From an uncultured Christensenellaceae bacterium (GTDB taxonomy: Bacteria > Bacillota > Clostridia > Christensenellales > Borkfalkiaceae): DNA of 64,000 bases. The stretch is taken from the NCBI GenBank assembly GCA_910587365.1, contig CAJUKJ010000005.1, forward strand, positions 66,213 through 130,212, read 5' to 3'. Below, piece after piece: positions 58,380 through 64,000 of the stretch. Within the stretch, counting starts at the first letter, position 1. The number at the start of each line of letters is the position of its first letter. The position numbers were made by a program, and so were the translations under genes. The notes under the pieces were generated by a model. That model made no database searches. It saw only the letters and a list, made by a program, of their open reading frames with translations, and was not told the origin of the DNA.

Positions 58380-58827
58380 TAAAAATTTGGTGAAAATTTT
58401 TCAAAAAGGCGAACTTTGAGCTATTTCAACCGCTATATAGTGAGGCTTAAATTTTTTTATATATTGAAGAGTAAGAACTTTATCAAAACAGTTGTAAAAC
58501 AAGCTTGCTAATTGCCTACCACTTGTAAGATGGCAAAAATGAAAGTTTAGTGGAAGTTGTTGCCAAACCATGAACTTTTACAAATTCGTGTCCTTGGTAT
58601 AGTAGAGAGATTTATTAAATTTACAAAATTTTTTGTTAAAACCCGATTTTTTGCTCGTTTTAACCGCTTTATATTGAATGGTATAAAAAAGTTTTTAAGC
58701 AACACCCCGCCAAAACACCGTTTTCGTGGCTTTATTATGGAGGGTATTTTTAGAAAATTTTAGTCAAATGGTTGCGAAAACGGCTTGCTACTTGGCTACC
58801 AATTGTAGGGACAATTTTTTGAAAAAG
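58380..58827. repeat. Long non-coding region with imperfect 280-bp direct repeats
   Basis: GCTTGCTAATTGCCTACCAC and GCTTGCTACTTGGCTACCAA (58503, 58783) and preceding ACCGCTATAT/ACCGCTTTAT mark two imperfect units with 280-bp spacing. No coding potential was found in 58258-58833. Could be an origin of transfer or a promoter region of the element. Confidence 0.55.
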
Positions 58828-58839
58828 GAGGTGATGCGT

Positions 58840-58872
58840 ATGCGCTATAAATTGACTTGCAGGGAGTCGTAA
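58840..58872 (+). CDS. Possible leader peptide
   Basis: MRYKLTCRES, 10 residues, with a perfect AAGGAGGTG RBS. It lies 153 bp before the next gene, with several hairpins between. Unlikely to be a functional protein itself; it may sense translation. Confidence 0.5.
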   Translation: MRYKLTCRES

Positions 58873-58904
58873 AACTCTTACTTAGTCCACTCTAAAGAAG
58901 AGGG

Positions 58905-59012
58905 AGAAGTGGGATATTTCCCAGAAAAAAGGTAGGCAGGATAAGGAATGTGGGATAAACCCGCATTCGATGTTAAAAGCGGGAAACCCGCTTTTGAAGT
59001 GTCAGAGACACA
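58905..59012 (+). promoter_or_regulatory. Multi-hairpin 5' leader
   Basis: Successive hairpins: GTGGGATATTTCCCA-type, GGGATAAACCC, AAAGCGGGAAACCCGCTTT and GTGTCAGAGACAC, the last just before the RBS AAGGAGA. Suggests control of the following gene by RNA structure. Confidence 0.6.
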
Positions 59013-59025
59013 AAGGAGATAAAAT

Positions 59026-59481
59026 TTGAAAGAAAAAAGAAACTTTATAGGAGTAGAAAAACATATCCGAATTACGGATATAGAAATCGGCAAACAGATA
59101 GAACGCATAATGGAACTTTCGGAATATAAAAGTTTCAACAAAGTGATAACAGAAGCGTTGTTTTATGGCGTGCCTATGTTATGCGAAAAACTATTCGGAG
59201 AGGTAAGACTTGAAGAAGCTGTACCATATTCTCCGCCCATACAGTCGAACGAATTGGAAGATAGGTATTTTCGGGTAATGATACAGCTCTTAAAAGAGAC
59301 CGTTATGAACGTAGTTATAAACAAGTCAATTCTATCTTCACTATTTCACGCAAAGGAATATGACAACAAGGGATTGAATATAAACAATGAGTTGTTTACT
59401 AATGGACTTATGAGTGATACGCCTGATTATCTTTATGATTTTGAAATAGAGAGTATAAAGAAAATGCAACGAGAAGGATAA
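59026..59481 (+). CDS. Element protein, probably ribbon-helix-helix-like
   Basis: 151 residues from TTG 59026 (AAGGAGA seven bases before). A possible N-terminal RHH: HIRITDIEIGKQIERIMELSEYKSFNKVITEALFYG (about 13-48), then a helical tail. Similar small proteins stand before the recombinase genes of Firmicute elements; DNA binding is likely, the target unknown. Confidence 0.6.
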   Translation: MKEKRNFIGVEKHIRITDIEIGKQIERIMELSEYKSFNKVITEALFYGVPMLCEKLFGEVRLEEAVPYSPPIQSNELEDRYFRVMIQLLKETVMNVVINKSILSSLFHAKEYDNKGLNINNELFTNGLMSDTPDYLYDFEIESIKKMQREG

Positions 59482-59579
59482 GTCGTATTAACTTTCGTAA
59501 AACGCTTGACTTAAAAACATCAAAGTAATAAAATATAATAAATCGTATAGATACGACTAATATATTTCAGAAGTTAATT

Positions 59580-59870
59580 ATGGAAAAGAATGACAGAGCA
59601 ATCAAAGACAAGCGTTACGAGGACAAGCACAAAGCAGAGAGAAAGGCAAAGTGCATGGTATGGGGAACGAGCGTACCGAGAGAGAAAGCCGAACAGATTA
59701 ACTATTTTTTAAAGAAGTACGGTTACACAAAGGTACAGCTAATAGAGGCGGGATATAAAGCATTATTAGACGATGCCGCTGAACACGACGTTGACCTTGC
59801 AAAGATAATGGACGGCTACGACGATTTTTTCGGTTTTGAGTTGGAGCAGATGAAAAAGAAAACTGAGTAA
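59580..59870 (+). CDS. Small element protein, possible RHH DNA-binding
   Basis: 96 residues. Lys-rich start (KDKRYEDKHKAERKAKC), then VPREKAEQINYFLKKYGYTKVQLIEAGYKALLDD, a helix-helix pattern of RHH-type proteins. ATG 59580, preceded by TTCAGAAGTTAATT (weak RBS). Same group as the preceding gene. Confidence 0.65.
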   Translation: MEKNDRAIKDKRYEDKHKAERKAKCMVWGTSVPREKAEQINYFLKKYGYTKVQLIEAGYKALLDDAAEHDVDLAKIMDGYDDFFGFELEQMKKKTE

Positions 59871-59902
59871 CTTAAAATTTATCGCAAAGGGAGGAAAACG
59901 CG

Positions 59903-59947
59903 ATGGAAAGAGAACATAGTATTCAAAGCTATAAGGACGCGGAATAA
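59903..59947 (+). CDS. Very short open frame, maybe remnant
   Basis: MEREHSIQSYKDAE, 14 residues with a strong GGGAGG RBS, ending 27 bp before the next small frame. Could be a leader or the start of a gene broken by a stop and frameshift. Confidence 0.35.
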   Translation: MEREHSIQSYKDAE

Positions 59948-59974
59948 TTCCAAGTAACGTCCGAATAAGGATAC

Positions 59975-60121
59975 TTGATTACTAACCAAAACAACAATAA
60001 AGAAAAGGAAAATTTTAATGCGTTTATCGATATGATGGCGCAACTGATTCAGAAGTACGGGCAAAGCGTATTAAAGGATACTGCAACTAAAACGGAGGAA
60101 GTAAATGAACAGAGAGGGTAA
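59975..60121 (+). CDS. Small protein overlapping the recombinase start
   Basis: 48 residues from TTG 59975 (AAGG five bases upstream). Asn/Lys-rich start, then a helix FNAFIDMMAQLIQKYGQSVLKD. Its end overlaps the recombinase start by 17 bases, suggesting translational coupling. No family recognised. Confidence 0.5.
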   Translation: MITNQNNNKEKENFNAFIDMMAQLIQKYGQSVLKDTATKTEEVNEQRG

Positions 60122-61784
60122 AAGATGTTTTTTGTATTCGAGAGTAAGTACAGAAATGCAAGTAGAGGGGTACAGTCTTGAAGCGCAGAAAAACTGTTTG
60201 AAAAAGTTTGCCGAGCGTGAAGAAATGCAGATTGTAGATTATTACGAAGACGCAGGCAAGTCGGGTAAGTCGATAGAAGGACGCCCCGCTTTCAAGAAAA
60301 TGCTTTCCGATATAGAAAGCGGAAAAAGTGTGGACTATATTCTCGTCTATAAACTTTCTCGTTTCGGAAGAAATGCGGCTGACATTCTCAATTCGTTGGA
60401 GTTAATTCAGACATACGATGTCAACTTGATTTGCATTGAAGAAGGGATTGATTCCTCGCAGACAAGCGGAAAGCTACTTATATCCGTATTGTCTGCCGTT
60501 GCGGAAATCGAAAGAGAAAACATTCTCGAACAGACTATGAATGGGCGCAGAGAAAAGGCGCGGCAGGGTTTATGGAACGGCGGACCTGCGCCGTATGGCT
60601 ATACTTTGAAAGATAATAAACTTTACGTGAACGAAGATGAGGCGGAGTTAGTCCGCCTCATCTATGACAAGTACGTAAACACTACAATAGGCTATTCGGG
60701 CATAGCTAAATATCTGAACTTACAAGGGATAAAAAAGGTTGTGCGTACTGACAGAATGATTGAAGAGTGGAGTGCGCATTTCATAAATCTTATTTTAGAA
60801 AATCCCGTGTATTGCGGTAAAATCGCTTACGGCAGAAGAACGCTTGAAAAAGTAAAGGGAAAGAAAAACGAATACAGGCAAGTTAAAGCTACCGACTACA
60901 TTACGGTTGACGGCTTGCACGAACCGCTTGTGAGTGAAGAAGTTTGGAATAAAGCGCAAGAGAAAAGGCAGTCAACGGGCAAGAAGTTTGCTTCGAAATA
61001 CGGCAAGGACAGAACGCATTTATTGACGGGGCTTTTGAAATGCCCCGTGTGCGGCGGTCCAATGTATGCAAACAGACATTGCTGGACGAAAAAGGACGGA
61101 AATTATAAAGAAGTCGGCTATTACGTTTGCGGAAAGAATAAACACGACAGAGGAAAGTTTTGTGAATACAAAGCAGACTTGAAGAAAAGCGTTATCGAGC
61201 CGCTTGTTATAGAAGCCGTTAAGGAAATTGTAAGTCAAAAGTATTTTGCTGAAGCAATAAAAAGTAGGATAGGCAATCTCAATAACAATGACGAAATCGA
61301 TAGAGAGATAAAAAATTTTGAAATAAAGCTGGGAGAAGTTGGGTTAAACAAAGCGAGGCTTGAAAAAGAAATCGATACTTTACCCTTCGATACAAAATTC
61401 CGCGAAAGGAAGTTGCGCGATTTGAATGCCCGTCTTGACGGAATGTACGAAACTATTGCCGAGATAGAAGAGCTTATTGCCGATGCCAGCCTTCGTAAAA
61501 AAGCAATGGAAGAAGAGGCAATAACGTTGGAGAACATCTACAAAATTCTATTGAACTTTTCCGAGCTTTTTGATATAATAGACGAGGACGAGCAGAAGAA
61601 CCTCTTAACGTATTTGATAAAAGAAATTCAGCTCAACCCGCATTGGGAGAACAAATTGCCTTTAAAGTGGATAGAATTTAACTTTCCTATATACCGAAAC
61701 GGGGAAGAGGTCAGAAAATTTTTGTGTGAAGGCAATTCCAATGTCGAGACGTTGGTTGTTCTTTCACGAAAAGGGTATAAATAA
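60105..61784 (+). CDS. Large serine recombinase of the integrated element
   Basis: 559 residues. Resolvase domain with catalytic S15 (YSRVSTEMQ) and R-rich KLSRFGRNAADILNSLE, the E-helix AEIERENILEQTMNGRREKA, a recombinase domain (170-270), a zinc ribbon with CPVCGG and later CG and C (about 312-350), and a coiled coil (about 385-455). The last 13 residues (VETLVVLSRKGYK) are encoded by attR and the native 3' end of rlmD. It is the integrase/excisionase of this element. Confidence 0.95.
   Translation: MNREGKRCFLYSRVSTEMQVEGYSLEAQKNCLKKFAEREEMQIVDYYEDAGKSGKSIEGRPAFKKMLSDIESGKSVDYILVYKLSRFGRNAADILNSLELIQTYDVNLICIEEGIDSSQTSGKLLISVLSAVAEIERENILEQTMNGRREKARQGLWNGGPAPYGYTLKDNKLYVNEDEAELVRLIYDKYVNTTIGYSGIAKYLNLQGIKKVVRTDRMIEEWSAHFINLILENPVYCGKIAYGRRTLEKVKGKKNEYRQVKATDYITVDGLHEPLVSEEVWNKAQEKRQSTGKKFASKYGKDRTHLLTGLLKCPVCGGPMYANRHCWTKKDGNYKEVGYYVCGKNKHDRGKFCEYKADLKKSVIEPLVIEAVKEIVSQKYFAEAIKSRIGNLNNNDEIDREIKNFEIKLGEVGLNKARLEKEIDTLPFDTKFRERKLRDLNARLDGMYETIAEIEELIADASLRKKAMEEEAITLENIYKILLNFSELFDIIDEDEQKNLLTYLIKEIQLNPHWENKLPLKWIEFNFPIYRNGEEVRKFLCEGNSNVETLVVLSRKGYK
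61745..61765 (+). repeat. attR of the integrated element
   Basis: The second copy of the 21-bp repeat; followed by CGAAAAGGGTATAAATAA, presumably the native end of rlmD. Confidence 0.9.
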
Positions 61785-61787
61785 AAT

Positions 61788-62690
61788 ATGGAAACTTTTC
61801 TTATAATTTTAAAATATGTGGGCGCGCCGCTTTTGGGCGCGCTTATAGGTTGCTTTACAAACTGGCTTGCAGTAAAAATGCTGTTCAGACCGTACTATCC
61901 AAAAAGGATAGGCAAATGGCAACTGCCGTTCACGCCGGGCATTATCCCCAAGCGTAAGGGCGCGCTTGCTAAGGCGGTAGGCAGAGCGGTGGGCGAACAG
62001 CTTTTTACAAAAGACGACTTGGCTACGGCGGTCATTTCAAACGACGCAAAAAAGAAAATTGCCGACTACGCCGTGGGGTTATGGCATAGTGCAGGCGAAA
62101 AGACTGCGGACGAGCTTGTGAATAAAGCAGTTCCCGCCGAAAAGCGCGAAGATATAATACGGGCTGCCGAAAATTTTATAACCGACAAAATTTACAATTC
62201 GGTAAGCGAAATGAATTTAGGCAAAATAGTTGCCGAAGAGGGAGTTAAGGCGGTAAATTCAAAAAAGGCAACGCTTGGTATGCTTGCAATGTTTCTTTCC
62301 GACGAGCTTGTGCGCTCGGTTGCGGACAAGCTTTCGGACGGGGTCAACGCCTACGTGGCAACAAACGGCAGACAGCTCATTTGCAATTCCGTAAAAAGCG
62401 AAATTGAAAAAGCGTTGAACGCGCCCCTTTCCGCCATTACGGCAAAAGTGGACGAAAACGCAGTAAGAGAAGCCGCATGCAATGCATACGAAAAAGTAAT
62501 TAAAACCGCTTTTGCAGAGTTTACAAAAAGCCTTGACGTCTGCGCGGTAGTGGAACAAAAAATTAACGATATGGACGTAAAAGAGCTTGAAAAGCTTGTA
62601 CTTTCGGTAATGAAAAAGGAGCTTAACGCCATAGTCTGGCTTGGCGCGCTGATAGGCTTCATTCTCGGAATAATAATGATATTCGTTTGA
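61788..62690 (+). CDS. DUF445 family membrane protein
   Basis: 300 residues. VGAPLLGALIGCFTNWLAVKMLFRPYYPKRIGKW at the start and PFTPGIIPKRKGALAKAVG are DUF445 signatures (shown as landmarks). A membrane helix at each end (about 8-25 and 278-298) frames a large helical centre. Function unknown; YheB-like members affect spores in Bacillus. It lay directly after rlmD before the element integrated. Confidence 0.93.
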   Translation: METFLIILKYVGAPLLGALIGCFTNWLAVKMLFRPYYPKRIGKWQLPFTPGIIPKRKGALAKAVGRAVGEQLFTKDDLATAVISNDAKKKIADYAVGLWHSAGEKTADELVNKAVPAEKREDIIRAAENFITDKIYNSVSEMNLGKIVAEEGVKAVNSKKATLGMLAMFLSDELVRSVADKLSDGVNAYVATNGRQLICNSVKSEIEKALNAPLSAITAKVDENAVREAACNAYEKVIKTAFAEFTKSLDVCAVVEQKINDMDVKELEKLVLSVMKKELNAIVWLGALIGFILGIIMIFV

Positions 62691-62715
62691 TAAAGCAATA
62701 AAAGTATGCTACAAT
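62687..62715 (+). promoter_or_regulatory. Promoter giving a leaderless transcript
   Basis: TTGATA (62687-62692), 17 bp, TACAAT (62710-62715). The ATG at 62724 is 8 bases beyond the -10 box and no RBS precedes it. Confidence 0.65.
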
Positions 62716-62723
62716 AATTGAGT

Positions 62724-63305
62724 ATGGAAACGATAGGCAAAAAAATTATACGGTTGAGGAAGAAAGCGGGTATTTCACAGGAAGAGCTGGGTTTTCAAAT
62801 AGGGGTTTCCCGCCAGACGGTTTCAAAATGGGAATTGGATAATGTAAAACCTACTACTGAAAATATAAACAGGCTTTGCGAATATTTTAATGTCAGTGCG
62901 GATTATTTTTTTAACGACGACGATACGCAAAATTATCCTTTGGCACTGGTGCAAGCCGAACCCGCGGAAGAAACCGCTATTACTATTGTCAGCACCGAAT
63001 TTGCGGTAAATACAGGTGTATGTATTATAGACGTTCCCGAAGAGTTTAAGTCCGCAAAAAAACCGAAGGGCGTTCTTTGGATAGTCGCTACAATTATATC
63101 CGCGTTTTTCGGTATTATGGGTTTAATATGCGGAAGTATTTTTGTGTATCTGCATTTTGAACTTTCAGATGGCGACGATTTTGTGCGGACGTATGATTTT
63201 GATATAATAGGCATTGTAATTATATCGCTGGCACTGCTTTTTATTATTGCAGTTGTGGTTTTATTGGTTTACAGGTTTAAAATTAAAAGTAAAACTAAAA
63301 AATAG
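62724..63305 (+). CDS. XRE regulator with membrane-bound C-terminal part
   Basis: 193 residues from ATG 62724 (a TTG two codons upstream is less likely). HTH: IGKKIIRLRKKAGISQEELGFQIGVSRQTVSKWE (3-36), ending at about 65. After a linker two membrane helices (about 122-145 and 160-182). Such proteins link transcription to a membrane signal. Probably leaderless. No target gene is obvious. Confidence 0.87.
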   Translation: METIGKKIIRLRKKAGISQEELGFQIGVSRQTVSKWELDNVKPTTENINRLCEYFNVSADYFFNDDDTQNYPLALVQAEPAEETAITIVSTEFAVNTGVCIIDVPEEFKSAKKPKGVLWIVATIISAFFGIMGLICGSIFVYLHFELSDGDDFVRTYDFDIIGIVIISLALLFIIAVVVLLVYRFKIKSKTKK

Positions 63306-63401
63306 CGTTCGGTTGACAAAATGCAAACAAAAGGTGGCAGACAAACCTCTTTATTTATTGTATACTTGTATAAAAAATAAATTTTAAAGAGGTGTAGTTT
63401 T

Positions 63402-63908
63402 ATGACCCGCATTAAAAAATGCATTTCAATTGTTCTACTTTGTTTGCTTTTGGTTTTGACAACGTCGTTTGTCCTTTGTAACGGCTTTACATTTGCAAAA
63501 GCCCAGACGTCGGAAGAAGATAGCAGTATTATTACTATCGAAAATTACGACGGACAGGCAATGCCTTATGGGGCGTTTACATCGCTGACAATAAAAATTG
63601 AAGGCAAAGACGGTGCTATAAGCACTACAACAAAAAATTCATTTACGTTATTTCCTGCAACTGTTAGTGTTTTATTGGAATTGTACTCTTCGGATACGTA
63701 TCAGGAATCGTTTACTAATATGGAATTAGTCAACAGTGCTTATATAGCCGATTTAAATATAGGAAAAAGCATAACCGTTAAATCGCCGACAAACGGCGTT
63801 CAAAAATATTGGAAAGGCAGAATGTATTACAAAATCGACAGTAAACCCTGGCAAGAAAAGGTTACAAAAACTTTACTTTATAACGCCGACGGTGTAATAG
63901 TTAAATAA
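63402..63908 (+). CDS. Small secreted protein, unknown function
   Basis: 168 residues. Signal peptide 1-34 (KKCISIVLLCLLLVLTTSF core, AKAQ cleavage region). The remaining about 134 residues are beta-rich with no Cys; nothing recognisable. RBS AAAGAGGTG. Terminator follows. Confidence 0.8.
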   Translation: MTRIKKCISIVLLCLLLVLTTSFVLCNGFTFAKAQTSEEDSSIITIENYDGQAMPYGAFTSLTIKIEGKDGAISTTTKNSFTLFPATVSVLLELYSSDTYQESFTNMELVNSAYIADLNIGKSITVKSPTNGVQKYWKGRMYYKIDSKPWQEKVTKTLLYNADGVIVK

Positions 63909-63920
63909 TTTATAATAAAA

Positions 63921-63953
63921 GAGCGTATCCGCGGTAACGGATACGCTCTTTTT
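63921..63953 (+). terminator. Terminator after the secreted protein
   Basis: GAGCGTATCCG pairs with CGGATACGCTC, followed by TTTTT. Confidence 0.92.
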
Positions 63954-63965
63954 GTATAAAGAATA

Positions 63966-63984
63966 CCACGCGATAGTCGCGTGG
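63966..63984. repeat. Short palindrome at the right edge
   Basis: CCACGCGA-TAG-TCGCGTGG. The window ends just after it, so its context is unknown. Confidence 0.5.
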
Positions 63985-64000
63985 TTCAAAATAGGCTTAG

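Larger units (their letters stand above)
48559..61765. mobile_element. 13.2-kb integrated element in rlmD, mobilised by a large serine recombinase
   Basis: Bounded by 21-bp perfect direct repeats; 13,186 bp from repeat to repeat. The serine recombinase gene lies at the right end and ends inside/after attR. Cargo: tail for rlmD, RNase HI-RnlA/RnlB/TPR-cold-shock operon (AT-rich), an XRE regulator, two lipoproteins, a membrane HExxH protein, two small DNA-binding-like proteins. Beyond attR the sequence continues with DUF445 four bases after the native rlmD stop, which shows that rlmD and the DUF445 gene were adjacent before integration. No conjugation genes were found, so it is either mobilisable or a defence/cargo island. 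Confidence 0.9.

Noticed and set aside
58557..58763. 68-residue plus-strand frame
   Set aside because: Lies in the imperfect repeat region, is Phe/Lys-rich, has no RBS and matches no family.
48559..61765. Prophage or conjugative element
   Set aside because: No capsid, terminase, tail, relaxase, VirB4 or coupling-protein genes were seen; only a recombinase and cargo.

Overview
The window looks like the chromosome of a Gram-positive, Clostridia-type Firmicute, probably a gut lineage. Supporting signs are the gene order of the S10-spc-alpha ribosomal cluster (including a KOW protein between map and infA), zinc-binding (Cys-containing) forms of S4, S14, L31, L36 and L24, sigma-A-like promoters (TTGACA-17-TATAAT) and strong Shine-Dalgarno sites, Feo iron genes, DUF1385/prmC/prfA linkage and DUF5685 genes. 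I cannot name a genus from the sequence alone.

Layout. 1-4.5 kb: end of upp, a DUF2188 membrane protein, two CobW/G3E metal-chaperone GTPases and a block of dispersed repeats. 4.5-6.6 kb: an EF-G-like GTPase on the minus strand. 6.8-24.3 kb: one long ribosomal cluster from rpsJ to rplQ, with secY, adk, map, infA and rpoA. It is interrupted at five places by copies of a long structured repeat (family A). 24.4-25.8 kb: a RelB/RelE-type toxin-antitoxin pair between duplicated terminators, and a small membrane protein. 26-29.2 kb (minus): yfcE-type phosphodiesterase, cardiolipin synthase and an MDR dehydrogenase-like protein. 29.3-33 kb: rpmE, a DUF1385-PrmC fusion and prfA. 33.1-36.8 kb: a DtxR-type regulator with feoA-feoA-feoB and a Cys-rich membrane peptide. 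36.8-40 kb (minus): a large secreted transglutaminase-like protein. 40.2-47.2 kb: aminotransferase, P-loop protein, thrC, trpS, a DUF5685/J-domain pair and a membrane protein. 47.2-62.7 kb: rlmD and a DUF445 gene, originally neighbours, now separated by a 13.2-kb integrated element. The end holds an XRE/membrane regulator and a small secreted protein.

The main discovery is the integrated element at 48559-61765. A 21-bp perfect direct repeat lies in the rlmD coding sequence and again, in the same reading frame, at the 3' end of a large serine recombinase gene. Integration has therefore exchanged the C-terminal tails of RlmD and the recombinase. Its AT-rich cargo at 49.0-52.1 kb is a three-gene operon: an RnlA-type HEPN RNase toxin fused to a viroplasmin-RNase HI module, an RnlB-type antitoxin, and a TPR protein ending in a cold-shock domain. 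In E. coli RnlA depends on host RNase HI, so the fusion looks like a self-contained version of that anti-phage toxin system. The TPR/cold-shock partner is a candidate new component. A second cargo block has an XRE regulator, two large repeat-containing lipoproteins and a membrane protein with an HExxH motif.

The second strong signal is a set of dispersed intergenic elements. Families A and C show compensatory base changes between copies that keep their hairpins paired, so they are good candidates for undescribed structured RNAs or hairpin-type mobile repeats. Three genes (29196 minus, 33104, 62724) have promoters so close to the start codon that leaderless mRNAs are likely.
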